A DNA stretch of 62,415 bases from Methylobacterium platani (GTDB lineage Bacteria; Pseudomonadota; Alphaproteobacteria; Rhizobiales; Beijerinckiaceae), in NCBI RefSeq assembly GCF_001653715.1, contig NZ_LWHQ01000010.1, forward strand, positions 1 through 62,415. The letters are read 5' to 3'. Made by a program: the position numbers and the translations under genes. Below the pieces are notes generated by a model. That model ran no database searches. It had not been told where the DNA came from and worked only from the letters and a program-made list of their open reading frames with translations. Positions 8,487-19,459 of the stretch are shown piece by piece (the stretch's first letter is position 1; each line of letters begins with the position of its first letter).

Positions 8487-8539
8487 TAATCGGCTCGATC
8501 TACGAATACGATTGAAGAAACACTTCAGGGAGAATCGCC

Positions 8540-9874
<1,335 letters not shown>

Positions 9875-9915
9875 CCGCACGGCGAAGACGACACGACGAC
9901 TAGCGACGAGACCCC

Positions 9916-10590
9916 ATGGCCCGCACCCGCGCCAGCGACTACGACGACAAGAGCCGGGCGATCCTCGATCGCTCGGCCGAGCTGTTCGCCGCCCACGGCT
10001 ACGACCGCGCCTCGATGAGCCGGATCGCCGAGGCCTGCGGCGTCTCGAAGGCGAACCTGTACCACTACTACCGCGACAAGGACGAGATCCTGTTCGACGT
10101 GATCCGGCTGCACCTCGAGGAGCTGCTGGAGGCGGTCGAGGCCGCCGACCGCCCGGGGCTGCCCGCCGAGGCGCGCCTGCGCAGCCTCACCGAGGCGCTG
10201 CTCGAGGCGTACCGGGACGCCGACGCGCAGCACAAGGTGCAGATCAACCACCTCGGCCTGCTCTCGGCCGAGCGCCAGGCGGAGGTGAAGGCGAGCGAGC
10301 GCGAGCTGGTGCGCCTGTTCTCCGAGGCGATCGCCGGGGTGGCCCCCCACCTCGCCGGGACGGCGCTTCTCAAGCCCGTCACGATGTCGTTCTTCGGCAT
10401 GGTCAACTGGCACTACCTGTGGTTCCGCCCCGGCGCGGGCCTGACCCGGGCGGATTACGCCGGCCTGGTGACCCGGCTGATCGCGCAAGGTGCGCAAGGG
10501 ATCGGCGCACAAGGGATCGGCGCGCAAGGGATCGGCACTCAAGGAATCGGCGAGCAGGGGGTGGCGGAGGTCGGGGCGGCCGGGGAGTGA
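9916..10590 (+). CDS. TetR-family regulator with a C-terminal pentapeptide repeat tail
   Basis: The 224-residue protein has a TetR helix-turn-helix at residues about 14-60 (SRIAEACGVSKANLYHYYRDKDEI) and a long helical ligand domain. The gene follows paaK after 41 bases, so it probably controls the paa and Liv-type genes, with a CoA thioester as inducer by analogy to PaaR. The last 35 residues are unusual: five tandem five-residue units of the form G-A-Q-G-I, encoded by 15-base DNA repeats at 10489-10563. The tail is probably disordered and may vary in length between strains. Confidence 0.87.
   Translation: MARTRASDYDDKSRAILDRSAELFAAHGYDRASMSRIAEACGVSKANLYHYYRDKDEILFDVIRLHLEELLEAVEAADRPGLPAEARLRSLTEALLEAYRDADAQHKVQINHLGLLSAERQAEVKASERELVRLFSEAIAGVAPHLAGTALLKPVTMSFFGMVNWHYLWFRPGAGLTRADYAGLVTRLIAQGAQGIGAQGIGAQGIGTQGIGEQGVAEVGAAGE
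10489..10563 (+). repeat. 15-base tandem repeat, five units, inside the TetR gene
   Basis: Five 15-base units starting at 10489 (GGTGCGCAAGGGATC and variants) encode G-A-Q-G-I, G-A-Q-G-I, G-A-Q-G-I, G-T-Q-G-I and G-E-Q-G-V. The unit is a multiple of three, so gain or loss by slippage keeps the frame. Units 1-3 are nearly identical and units 4-5 more diverged. Confidence 0.9.
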
Positions 10591-10707
10591 GACCCGGGCG
10601 CCGCCCCGCTCCTGCCGCAATGCGGCGGGACCAGTGCGGCCGCGGTGGCGCAGGGCGCTTTACCGATGGTCAACCACGACGGGCGAGCGTCGCCGAAGGA
10701 CATCGTC

Positions 10708-11373
10708 ATGCCGCGCCTCACCCGTCTCTCCGCCCGCCTCCTGCCCTGCCTGCTCCCCGCCGCCCTCGTCGCGGCGACGCCGGCCCTCGCGCACCCGCAT
10801 GTCTGGATCACCACCCAGGCCGAGCTCGATTACGGGCCGGACGGTGCCCTGCGGTCGGTGCGGCACGCCTGGACCTTCGACCCGACCTATTCCGCCTTCG
10901 CGGTCCAGGGCCTCGGCCAGTCGCCGACCGGGTCGGTGAACCCGGCGGCGCTCGCGGCGCTGGCACGCGACAATGCCGACAACCTCGCCGAGCAGGGCTA
11001 CTTCACGCTGCTGAAGGTCAACGGCCGCAAGGTCGAGCTCGGCACCGCGGCCGATCCGTCGATGAGCTTCGCGGACGGGCAGCTCACCCTGCGCTTCACC
11101 CTGCCGCTCAAGGCGCCGCTCGCCGGCACCGCCTCGCTCGAGGTCTACGACCCGACCTACTTCGTCGCCTTCAGCCTCGCCGAGGGCGACGCGGTCGCCA
11201 CCCTGAAGGGCGCGCCCGCCGGCTGCCGCGCCACCGCGCACCGGCCCAAATCCGACCCTGCGGCACGTCCGGCGCCCGCCGCCACCGGCATGTCGGAGGC
11301 GTTCTTCGAGGCGCTGACCGCCGCCTCGACCTACGGCGTGCAATTCGCCAACCGGATCGTCGTCGCATGCTGA
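10708..11373 (+). CDS. Periplasmic DUF1007 protein, partner of the metal exporter
   Basis: This 221-residue exported protein of the DUF1007 family (COG3683) has a signal peptide ending at TPALA, followed directly by the family's HPHVW motif. That His-rich start makes metal binding plausible. An earlier in-frame ATG exists at 10645, but ATG 10708 has GAAGGA in front and places the signal peptide correctly. Its stop overlaps the start of the NicO-type gene (ATGCTGA). DUF1007 and NicO genes occur together widely, and a shared role in nickel or cobalt handling is the usual inference. Confidence 0.85.
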   Translation: MPRLTRLSARLLPCLLPAALVAATPALAHPHVWITTQAELDYGPDGALRSVRHAWTFDPTYSAFAVQGLGQSPTGSVNPAALAALARDNADNLAEQGYFTLLKVNGRKVELGTAADPSMSFADGQLTLRFTLPLKAPLAGTASLEVYDPTYFVAFSLAEGDAVATLKGAPAGCRATAHRPKSDPAARPAPAATGMSEAFFEALTAASTYGVQFANRIVVAC

Positions 11374-12374
11374 CCCGGGCGCTCAGCCTCGCGCCGCCCT
11401 CCCGCGGGCTCCAGCGCCTGGGCCTCGCCGTGCTCGCGGTGCTGGCCGCCGCGGCCCTGCTCGCCGCCCTGCTCGGGCTCCTGGCGCCGGGCTTCCGGGC
11501 GCCGCCGCGCTCGCCCTTCGGCATCGGCTTCCGCGAGGCGGCGCCGACCGGCGCCACCAGCCTCGGCGCCTGGCTGCTGGCGATGCAGGCGGGTTTCTCG
11601 CGGGCGCTCCAGGCGGCGGTCTCGGCGGTCAAGGCAGGCCGCGACGGCACCCTGACCCTGGTCGGGCTCGGCTTCGCCTACGGCGTGCTGCACGCCGCCG
11701 GCCCCGGCCACGGCAAGGCGGTGATCGCCGGCTACCTGATGGCCGGCGAGCGGGCCCTGAAGCGCGGCTTCACGTTGAGCCTGCTCGCGGCCCTGCTCCA
11801 GGCGCTCGTCGCCCTGGCGCTGGTCTGCGGCGGCGCCGTGGTTTTGCGCCTGACCGCCGCCGGCCTCAACCAGGCCGGCACCATGATCGAGACCGCGGGC
11901 TTCGCCTGCGTGGCGCTCCTCGGCGCGGCCGTGACCTGGCGCAAGGCCGGGCAGCTCGCCCGCCTCCTCGCCCGCGAGGCGGGTCCCGCCTGCGGGCCCG
12001 AATGCGGCCATGCCGGGCTCGCCGACGGGGGACGGGTCGAGCGGCTCTCGGGCTTTCGCGAGCAGGCCGGCGTGGTCCTCGCCGCCGGCACGCGCCCTTG
12101 CGCCGGGGCGGTGCTGGTGCTGGTCTTCGCCCTGTCGCAGGGCATCCTGTGGGCGGGAATCGCCGCGACCCTCGCGATGGCCCTCGGCACCGCGATCACC
12201 ACCGGGGTGCTGGCGGCGCTCGCGGTCTTCGCCAAGGCGCTGGCGCTCCGGCTCGCCGGCGGGCGCGGCCAGGGCGGGGCGATCGCGGTCGGCGTGCTGG
12301 AACTGTGGGCCGCCGCCTTCGTGCTGGTGCTCGGGGCCGGGCTGCTGTCCGGCTGGGCCGCCGCGGCGTTCTAA
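11367..12374 (+). CDS. NicO/RcnA-family metal transporter
   Basis: This 335-residue inner-membrane protein of the NicO family (COG2215), which includes RcnA-type nickel/cobalt exporters, carries the family motif HAAGPGHGKAVIAGYL near residue 112 and a second conserved block GTRPCAGAVLVLVFALSQG. A Cys/His-containing cytoplasmic loop (CGPECGH) lies between them. It is coupled to the DUF1007 gene by a seven-base overlap. The stop codon lies inside a 26-base dispersed repeat. Metal and direction of transport are not determined by sequence. Confidence 0.85.
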   Translation: MLTRALSLAPPSRGLQRLGLAVLAVLAAAALLAALLGLLAPGFRAPPRSPFGIGFREAAPTGATSLGAWLLAMQAGFSRALQAAVSAVKAGRDGTLTLVGLGFAYGVLHAAGPGHGKAVIAGYLMAGERALKRGFTLSLLAALLQALVALALVCGGAVVLRLTAAGLNQAGTMIETAGFACVALLGAAVTWRKAGQLARLLAREAGPACGPECGHAGLADGGRVERLSGFREQAGVVLAAGTRPCAGAVLVLVFALSQGILWAGIAATLAMALGTAITTGVLAALAVFAKALALRLAGGRGQGGAIAVGVLELWAAAFVLVLGAGLLSGWAAAAF

Positions 12375-12396
12375 GCAGACTCGCGTTGGCAGGCCA
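12371..12396 (+). repeat. 26-base repeat at the end of the NicO-type gene
   Basis: This matches the reverse complement of 287-312 with one mismatch. It begins one base before the TAA stop of the NicO-type gene, so the stop codon is supplied by the repeat. The following 70 bases have no gene. Confidence 0.7.
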
Positions 12397-12472
12397 ACGC
12401 TTCGCCCGCTTAGGTTCTTGGTGTGTCGCAGATTTTTGGCACCGAACCGGTAACCACATCGGCGAAATCTGC

Positions 12473-13360
12473 TCAGGCCACCGCCGCGACCCGCGGGGCT
12501 CGCCGGCGCCGCGGGCTCGCCGCCGCGATCGCCGTGAAGCTGATCTCCTGGCGTTCGCGGGCCACGAAGGCGCCGGGCATCTCGGCCTGCATCTGGCCCT
12601 CCAGGTCGCGCAGCAGCGCGTCGGTGTGCTGGGGGTAGAGGTGCACGATGGCGAGCCGCCCGACATCGCCGGCCTGGCACAGCTCGACGCCCTTCTGCCA
12701 GGTCGAGTGGCCCCAACCGCGGCAGGAGGGATACTCCCCTTGCGTGAACATGCCGTCGTAGACCACGAGGTCCGCGCCGCGCACGAAGTCGAGCAGGGCC
12801 GGGTCGGGCCAGGGCTCGGAATGTTCGAGGTCGCTGATGTAGCAGGCGGTGCGGCCGCCGTGGCGGAAGCGGTAGCCGGTGGCGCCCTGCGGGTGCTGGA
12901 GCGGGATGGTGTCGACGACCGCGCCGTCCGGAAAGGTCAGGCTCTCGCCGGCCTTGAAGCCGTGGTGCACGAACCGGGCGGGGAGCATGTCGAGGGTGAT
13001 CGGGAAGAGCGGCGGCGAGAACAGCCGGTCGAGCGGCTCGGCCGCGCTCTGCCCGTCGAGGTTGCCGCACCAGGTGTGGATCTCGCGCGAGGGGTCGAGC
13101 ACGGCCGGCTTCAGGAACGGCAGGCCGCTGACATGGTCGAGGTGCAGGTGGCTGAGCAGCAGGTCGATCCGCTGGGGCAGCCGCTCGCGGTGGTGGACCC
13201 CGAAGGCGTTGATGCCGGTGCCGGCATCGATCACGAACAGGCGCTCGCCGCAGCGGACCTCGACGCAGGGGGTGTGCCCGCCGAATTCCACGAAATCCGG
13301 ACCGGAGGCGCAAGTCGACCCCCTGACGCCCCAGAACCGGAGCGTCAGGCCGGCTTCCAT
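12473..13360 (-). CDS. MBL-fold metallo-hydrolase
   Basis: This 295-residue protein has a metallo-beta-lactamase fold: HTPCVEV near residue 28, the HxHxDH metal motif in SHLHLDHVSGLP near residue 88, an aspartate in YISDLEHSEPW and a terminal His in VHLYPQHTD. The pattern resembles the phosphodiesterase/cAMP-type MBL branch. I chose ATG 13360 because GAGGGG precedes it and the fold begins at once; in-frame starts up to 13462 would add an unconserved tail. The substrate is unknown and the gene stands alone. Confidence 0.85.
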   Translation of the reverse strand: MEAGLTLRFWGVRGSTCASGPDFVEFGGHTPCVEVRCGERLFVIDAGTGINAFGVHHRERLPQRIDLLLSHLHLDHVSGLPFLKPAVLDPSREIHTWCGNLDGQSAAEPLDRLFSPPLFPITLDMLPARFVHHGFKAGESLTFPDGAVVDTIPLQHPQGATGYRFRHGGRTACYISDLEHSEPWPDPALLDFVRGADLVVYDGMFTQGEYPSCRGWGHSTWQKGVELCQAGDVGRLAIVHLYPQHTDALLRDLEGQMQAEMPGAFVARERQEISFTAIAAASPRRRRAPRVAAVA

Positions 13361-13537
13361 GAGAGGACCCCTCGTTGTCATGCCGGCGACCGTGATGGGG
13401 GTTGTGGTGGTTGGATGTGCGATGACGCACATGGCGGATGCTCCGGCCGGACGGCCCGGCAAGACACTATCGAAGGCTGTGCACGAGAGATGTGCCTCAC
13501 GAACGATGTGCGCAAGACGAAGGTTCCCCCGGTCGGC

Positions 13538-16252
13538 CTAATCTGTCGTTAAGCGGGTGTGCTCGCGCACCGGTCCTGTGGATGACGCCGCATCCTGCGC
13601 CGGGGCGGGCGGGCGCGAAAGATCCACCTCCGGCGGGGAGGCGGCCGGCGGGGCGTCGGTCCGCACCACCGTCGTGCGCTCGGCCCGCAGCACCAGGTCG
13701 AAGGGCGCCGCCGGATCGGGCCGGCATGCGTCCGGCAGGCAGACCACGAGGCCGCGTCCGGCCCGGGCCGCCCGCAGGCGCCCGACCCCCGCCATGATCT
13801 CGGAGGCGCTGCGGTCGTCGAGGGCGAGGCCGACGACCAGGATGTCGGGCCGGCGCACCAGGCAGCGGGCGACGTCGATCGCCGCGCGCTCGTACGGCGT
13901 GAAGCCGTCGCGGCCGGACAGACCGCTCTCCGCCGCCCGCGGATCGACCTGGCTGGCGAGCCCGAAGCGGTAGACCGTGCGCTCCAGGCCGCGCTCGCGC
14001 AGGACCGCCTGCATCAGGGCGCGCACCCGCGCCCCGGCCCCGGCCTCGGCGCCGGCGATCCGGCCGAACAGCAGGTTCTCCTCCAGGCTCGCCGCCGCGG
14101 TGACCCGGGAGGGATCGTAGAACTCGACCGAGCCGGTGAGCGAGGCCGGCAGCAGCTCCGCGAAGGTGCGCCGCGCCGCGACGAGGCGCGCCTCCATCGC
14201 CTCGTCGATCAGCCCGAAGCGGTGGCGCGTCTCGCTGTAGCGCAGGCACAGGCCGATCAGGCGGGCGCGGTCGCGCTGCCCGGCCGGGCCGCGGCGCCAG
14301 CCGGAGGCCTCCGGCTGGCGCGCCACCAGGTCCTCGAAGAAGCCGCGCTCGCGGGCCGGAAACAGCGAGAACGCATCGAAGAGCGGATGGTCGTCCGGCA
14401 GGTCGGAGAAGATCTCGACCGTCGCCCGGGCGATGGCGAGGCCCATCTCGGTCATCGGCCGGGTCAGGCCTTCCGCCTCCAGCACCGCCCGGGTGAAGGG
14501 ATGGCCGGCGAGCCGCGCCTCCGAGAAGGCGGAGCCGACCGGCTCGCCGAACAGGATGTTCTCGCCGACCGTGGCCTGGCGGTTGTAGCGTGCGGGATCG
14601 AACGGCTCGATCAGGTGGGCGGCGTTGTCCGCCGCCAGCGCCGCCCGCAGGGCGCCGCGGGTCTCGACGATGGCGGCGGCCGTCGCGGCATCGAGCCGGC
14701 GCGGCATCACGCTGGCGAGCCCGCGGCCGTAGACCAGGTGGTCGAGCCCGGTGACCGACAGGGCCTCGACCAGCCGCTCCTCGATCTCGCGGGCGTTCGG
14801 CGCGCCGGCATCCGGGCTCGACCCGTCGGCGAAGGCGAGGTCGCCGTAGAGCAGGTTCTGCAGCAGGGTGCCGTTCATCAGCACCGGCTCGCCCCCGGCA
14901 TAGGCGATGCGCCGGGCCCGCTCGGCCGGCTCGACCGAGCGCAGGTCGGTGGCCGCATAGGTGACGGCCCCCGCCGTCGGCTCGAGCTGGCCGGCGATCA
15001 GCGCCGCCAGCACCCGGCTGCCGCTGCCGCGGTCGCCGAGGATCGCCACGTGGCCCGGCATCGGCAGGGTCAGGTCGAGGCCGATCAGGCGCTCGCCCGA
15101 GGCCGGGTCGTAGGCGGCGACGCGGGAGAGCACGATCGGCCCGTGATCGGGCAGGGGCTCGGATTGCGCGCGCAGGCGGCGCGGGGCGCGGGCGCGGGCT
15201 TCCAGCGAGGCGGTGGCGCGGGCGATCTCCCGGAAGGCCGGCAGGGCCGCGCGGCGGCGGCGGTTCTGGCGCAGGAAGGCGGCGACCGCGCTCGAGGCGA
15301 CCGCGAGCGCGCCGAGCACCGCCGACAGCCCGCCCGCGCTCACCGGGGCGGCGGGGGACGGAGCCTGCCACAGGGCGGCGGCCAGGACCAGGGTCGGCAC
15401 CAGCACCGCCAGCGCCAGCGCCGGGGCGCGGGCGCGGGAGAGCTCGTTCTCGGTCTCGGTCAGCGCCCGGCGCGCCCGCTCGGCGACGTGGCCGAGGCGG
15501 GCATGCTCGAAGGCGGCGGTGCCGTGGGCCCGCACCGCGGGAAGCCGCCGCACCAGGTCGGTCAGGCCGCGTTCCAGGGCGGCGCCTTCCAGCCGCCGCT
15601 GGTCGTCCCGGCGCTCGGTGCGGGCGATGAGGAGCTGGCGCGCCATCGCCGCCGCCACGAGGCTGATGCCGGCGGCGGCCACCAGCCGCGGCGCCACCGC
15701 CGCCGCGACCGCGAGGGCGAGCCCCACGCTGCCCGCGGCCAGCGCCGGCACGAGGATGCCGACGGCGAGCAGCCCGTCGGCCGCCCGGATCGCCGCCCCG
15801 ACCTGGCCGGCCAGCGCCCGGGCGTCGTCGCGGGCGGCCGGCCCGGAGCGCAGGATCGCGTCCTCGGCCTGCTCGCGCAGGCGGCGCACCGACTCGGCCT
15901 GCGCCGTCACGCAGAGCCGCGCCACGCCCCAGCCGAGGGCAGCGAGCGCCAGGGCGACGCCGACCAGGCAGGCCAGCGCCGACAGGGTCAGGGTGCTCTC
16001 GGGCAGCGGCCAGCCGGACACCAGCACCAGGCCGCTTCTGCCGAGACGCTCGGGCAGCGGCACGACGAGGTGCAGGAAGTGGATCGGGCCCCGTCCCGGC
16101 TCGGCCAGGGCCAGGAGCTCGTCGACGAGGTCGCGCAGCGCCAGCAGGCCGAGCCCGACCAGGGGGCCGCCGAGCCCGAGGGCGACCGCGATGGCGGCGG
16201 CGTGCCGGCGCTTGGCGCTGCGCCAGGCGAAGACGATCGGATCGCGGTCCAT
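13538..16252 (-). CDS. Degenerate ABC-exporter-like membrane protein
   Basis: This 904-residue protein is built like a type IV ABC exporter but has abnormal ATPase parts. Residues 1 to about 345 form the membrane domain, with hydrophobic segments near 17-40, 85-110, 160-200, 275-295 and 305-325. Residues about 370-480 resemble an N-terminal nucleotide-binding half, but Walker A reads GDRGSGSR: the catalytic Lys is replaced by Ser. A second, split ATPase-like region follows, ending with LSGRDGFTPYERAAIDVARCL as a signature and DILVVGLALDD as Walker B. ATP hydrolysis may be lost or unusual. The frame is intact over 2.7 kb, so it is under selection. Nothing next to it shows what it carries. Confidence 0.7.
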   Translation of the reverse strand: MDRDPIVFAWRSAKRRHAAAIAVALGLGGPLVGLGLLALRDLVDELLALAEPGRGPIHFLHLVVPLPERLGRSGLVLVSGWPLPESTLTLSALACLVGVALALAALGWGVARLCVTAQAESVRRLREQAEDAILRSGPAARDDARALAGQVGAAIRAADGLLAVGILVPALAAGSVGLALAVAAAVAPRLVAAAGISLVAAAMARQLLIARTERRDDQRRLEGAALERGLTDLVRRLPAVRAHGTAAFEHARLGHVAERARRALTETENELSRARAPALALAVLVPTLVLAAALWQAPSPAAPVSAGGLSAVLGALAVASSAVAAFLRQNRRRRAALPAFREIARATASLEARARAPRRLRAQSEPLPDHGPIVLSRVAAYDPASGERLIGLDLTLPMPGHVAILGDRGSGSRVLAALIAGQLEPTAGAVTYAATDLRSVEPAERARRIAYAGGEPVLMNGTLLQNLLYGDLAFADGSSPDAGAPNAREIEERLVEALSVTGLDHLVYGRGLASVMPRRLDAATAAAIVETRGALRAALAADNAAHLIEPFDPARYNRQATVGENILFGEPVGSAFSEARLAGHPFTRAVLEAEGLTRPMTEMGLAIARATVEIFSDLPDDHPLFDAFSLFPARERGFFEDLVARQPEASGWRRGPAGQRDRARLIGLCLRYSETRHRFGLIDEAMEARLVAARRTFAELLPASLTGSVEFYDPSRVTAAASLEENLLFGRIAGAEAGAGARVRALMQAVLRERGLERTVYRFGLASQVDPRAAESGLSGRDGFTPYERAAIDVARCLVRRPDILVVGLALDDRSASEIMAGVGRLRAARAGRGLVVCLPDACRPDPAAPFDLVLRAERTTVVRTDAPPAASPPEVDLSRPPAPAQDAASSTGPVREHTRLTTD

Positions 16253-16679
16253 CAGAGCGGGCGGTGGCGCCGGGGGGCGGGAACGCCCGGGCGACGCGGG
16301 GCCGGCGCCGGTCCGGTGCGCGGGGGCAGGCCCGGGGGCCGTCTCGCGGTGGTGACCATGGGCCTCCTCGATGCTCGCGCGAGGTATGGGCCGCGGGGAC
16401 CGGAGCGGTCAAGCCGCGTGCGGACGCCGCCGCGGCCCCGCATCGTCCCGCGGTCGCACGATGCCGCAGAGACGAGGTGCGCGACCGCACCCGATCGTCC
16501 GGATCCCGGGATTAATACCCGGTCGATGCCGGGGTGCGTCGACGCACATCCCGGGGGAGATGCTTGGCTCATCCTCATGGTCATCGCCGGACGGAAGGAT
16601 TCTTGTTCGGAAATACAGTCGTTCGAGTGGGGAGGGGCCGTGTCGCCCGTCCCTGCATCCGCCAGCACGAGGACCCCAC
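16253..16679. other. Divergent intergenic region, no gene seen
   Basis: This 427-base stretch separates the degenerate ABC gene (leftward) from the carbonic anhydrase gene (rightward). It has open frames that continue into the carbonic anhydrase but no supported start or domain upstream of GTG 16680. It presumably holds both promoters; no confident boxes were found. Confidence 0.5.
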
Positions 16680-17375
16680 GTGGACAGCAGCATCATCCAG
16701 GGCATCTCCACCTTCCGCGGCAGCGTCTTCCCGGGACAGCAGCGGATGTACGAGCGCCTGGTGCGCGACGGGCAGCAGCCCAAGGCCCTGATCATCGCCT
16801 GCGCCGATTCCCGGGTCGCGCCCGAGCACATCACCCAGGCCGGCCCCGGCGAGCTGTTCGTCTGCCGCAACGCCGGCAACATCGTGCCGCCCTTCGCGGA
16901 GATGAACGGCGGCGTCTCCTCGGCGATCGAGTACGCGGTGGTGGCCCTCGGCGTGCGCGACGTCGTGGTCTGCGGCCACTCGGATTGCGGCGCGATGAAG
17001 GGGCTGATGCAGCCCGGCGCGCTCGCCGCGATGCCCAACGTCGCCGCCTGGCTGCGCCACAGCCACGCCGCCGACCGCATCGTCTGCGAGGCCTATCCGG
17101 ACGACATCGACCCGAAGGACCGCCTGCGGGCGCTCGCCCTCGAGAACGTGGTGGTGCAGCTCGCCCATCTGCGCACCCATCCGAGCGTGGCGGCGGCGCT
17201 CGCCAAGGGGCGGCTCTCCCTGCACGGCTGGTTCTTCGAGATCGAGACCGGCCGGCTGCACGCCTATGACGGGACGCGGTTCGTGGCGCTCTCCGACGAC
17301 GCGCCGCTGCCGGTGGCCGAGGTGTCGGTGCCGCGGCGCGCCGCGCCCGAGGTCGTGTCGATCGCGGCCGAATGA
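16680..17375 (+). CDS. Beta-class carbonic anhydrase
   Basis: This 231-residue zinc enzyme interconverts CO2 and bicarbonate. The zinc ligands are seen in CADSR (Cys with the Asp-Arg dyad) and in CGHSDCGAMKG (His and Cys). The chosen start is GTG 16680, preceded by GAGGACC. Upstream in-frame ATGs would add an unconserved tail. The length fits beta-class enzymes of alphaproteobacteria. Bicarbonate supply for carboxylation, including the CarB reaction, is the general role; no operon partner is visible. Confidence 0.93.
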   Translation: MDSSIIQGISTFRGSVFPGQQRMYERLVRDGQQPKALIIACADSRVAPEHITQAGPGELFVCRNAGNIVPPFAEMNGGVSSAIEYAVVALGVRDVVVCGHSDCGAMKGLMQPGALAAMPNVAAWLRHSHAADRIVCEAYPDDIDPKDRLRALALENVVVQLAHLRTHPSVAAALAKGRLSLHGWFFEIETGRLHAYDGTRFVALSDDAPLPVAEVSVPRRAAPEVVSIAAE

Positions 17376-17491
17376 TGCCGCCGCGCCTTCGAGCGGACCC
17401 GTCCGAAGGCGCCGGCCGAGCCCGCGAGGTCCCCGCCTCCTCGCGCCGGCGCCGATGCGCAGGCGCGAGGGTACGGGCGCATGAGGCCGGT

Positions 17492-19459
17492 TCAGCCCGC
17501 CCGCACCCGGGCGAGGAAGTCGCCGACCTGGGCCGCGAGCCGCTCGGATTGCCGCGACAGCTCGGAGGCCGCCCCCAGGACTTGGCTCGCGGCCGCGCCC
17601 GTCTCCTCCGCGGCTCCGGCCATCCCGGCGATGTCGCTCGTCACCTGGTCGTTGTCCCGCGCGGCGCGGCCGACATTCTCCACGATGTCCTGCGTCGCGG
17701 CGCCCTGCTCCTCGACCGCGGTCGCGATCGAGGCGGCGACGGCGTCGATCTCGCGGATGCGCGCGGTGATGCCGCCGATCGACGAGACCGCCTGGTTCGT
17801 GGTCGCCTGGATCGCGGCGATCTGGTTCGAGATGTCGTGCGTCGCCCGGGCGGTCTGCGCCGCGAGCGCCTTCACCTCCGCCGCCACCACGGCGAAGCCC
17901 TTGCCGGCCGCGCCGGCGCGCGCCGCCTCGATCGTGGCGTTGAGGGCGAGCAGGTTCGTCTGGCTGGCGATGTCGGAGATCAGCCCGACCACGTCGCCGA
18001 TCCGCGCCACCGCGGCGCGCAGGTCCTGGACCAGGACCCCGGTTCCGTCGGCCTCCTGCACGCTGCGGCGCGCCAGATCCGCCGAGCCGGCGACCTGCCG
18101 GCCGATCTCCAGGATGGAGGCGTTGAGCTCCTCCGCCGCGGCCGCGACGGTGTTGACGTTGGACGCCGCGGCTCCGGCGGCGGAGGCCATCGTCGTCGAC
18201 TTGCGCGCCGCGTCCGAGGCGGTGGCGGCCATCGTGCGCGCGGTGGCCTGCAGCTCCGTCGACGACGCGGACACCACGCCGACGATTCCGCCGACCGCCT
18301 GCTCGAACCCGTCGGCGAGGCCGGTCATCGTGCGGGACCGCTCCGCCGCCGCGGCCTCCTCGGCCAGGCGCTCGATCTCGGCCCGTTCGAGGGCCTTCTG
18401 CGCGACCATCGACGTGATGGCCTCGACCGCCCGGGCGACGGCCCCGATCTCGTCGCCGCGGCTTGCTTCCGCCACGGCCCCGTCGCCCTGCCCCTGCGCC
18501 ATGCGTTCCAGCACGCGCACCAGGCGCTGCATCGGCCGCGCGACCGTCAGGGTCATCAGACGGCTGACGGCGACCGCCATCAGGACGAGGGCGAGGAGGG
18601 TGGTGACGGCCAGGATCTGCGTCAGGGTCCGGATCGGCGCGAGGGCGTTCGCCTTGTCGACGGACAGGGCGATGTACCAGTCGAGGCCGGGCGGGAGGTT
18701 GGCGATGCGGGTGAACATCGTCAGCGTCGGCCGGCCGTCCTCGGCCGAATCGACCGGCTCGCCGCCCTTGGCGAAATCGGCGCCGGCCAGCAGGTCGGCG
18801 AGCGGCTTGTTGATGAGCTCCGCCCTCGGGTGGATCAGGATCTTTCCGGACCCGGAGACCAGGTAGGCGTAGTTCCGGCCTTCCTTGTCCACCGTCTTGA
18901 GCATGGCGGCGACGGCCTTGAGGTCGAAGGCGCTGCCAAGGACGCCGACCGGCATGCCCTTCTCGTCGAGGACCGGGCTCGAAGCCGTGATCGCCAGGGC
19001 CGGGGGCGCCGCCATCAGGTAGGGCTCGGTCAGGGTGGGCCCGTTCGCCGCGATCGCGGCCTTGTACCACGGCCGCTGCCGGGGATCGTAGCCGGCCGGC
19101 AGATCCTGCCGGGGCACGCCGACGAAGGTGCCGTCCTGCCGCCCGTAGGTACCGAGAAGGAAAGAGTCCCGGACGACCGGTGCCGCCATGATGCCGGACG
19201 GATCCGATGCCGGCCCGCCCGCCGAGATCTGCTGCGTCATCAACTTCACGAGATCCAGTTTGCCGGATATCCAGTTGCCGACGTTCTGGGCGGCACTCGC
19301 ACCGAGCTGTTCTGTGCTTTCGACGACGAATTTATTGATGATAAAATCTTGGTATCGATGAATATAAAACGACGATCCGATGAATGCGATACAAGACATC
19401 GCGATCACCAGGATGGTCGCTCGCGCTGATATGCCGATTTTCATTCTCGAGATCGTCAT
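17492..19459 (-). CDS. Methyl-accepting chemotaxis protein with dCache sensor
   Basis: This 655-residue chemoreceptor has TM1 at about residues 11-33, a periplasmic double-Cache domain at about 35-270, TM2 at about 279-298, HAMP to about 350, and a cytoplasmic signalling domain whose hairpin tip reads [14 protein letters not shown]. The Cache segment contains [11 protein letters not shown], the strand that lines the pocket in amino-acid-binding dCache domains. It should couple ligand binding to CheA/CheW. No che genes are nearby, so it is an orphan receptor. The first 120 bases are AT-richer than the rest. Confidence 0.93.
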   Translation of the reverse strand: MTISRMKIGISARATILVIAMSCIAFIGSSFYIHRYQDFIINKFVVESTEQLGASAAQNVGNWISGKLDLVKLMTQQISAGGPASDPSGIMAAPVVRDSFLLGTYGRQDGTFVGVPRQDLPAGYDPRQRPWYKAAIAANGPTLTEPYLMAAPPALAITASSPVLDEKGMPVGVLGSAFDLKAVAAMLKTVDKEGRNYAYLVSGSGKILIHPRAELINKPLADLLAGADFAKGGEPVDSAEDGRPTLTMFTRIANLPPGLDWYIALSVDKANALAPIRTLTQILAVTTLLALVLMAVAVSRLMTLTVARPMQRLVRVLERMAQGQGDGAVAEASRGDEIGAVARAVEAITSMVAQKALERAEIERLAEEAAAAERSRTMTGLADGFEQAVGGIVGVVSASSTELQATARTMAATASDAARKSTTMASAAGAAASNVNTVAAAAEELNASILEIGRQVAGSADLARRSVQEADGTGVLVQDLRAAVARIGDVVGLISDIASQTNLLALNATIEAARAGAAGKGFAVVAAEVKALAAQTARATHDISNQIAAIQATTNQAVSSIGGITARIREIDAVAASIATAVEEQGAATQDIVENVGRAARDNDQVTSDIAGMAGAAEETGAAASQVLGAASELSRQSERLAAQVGDFLARVRAG

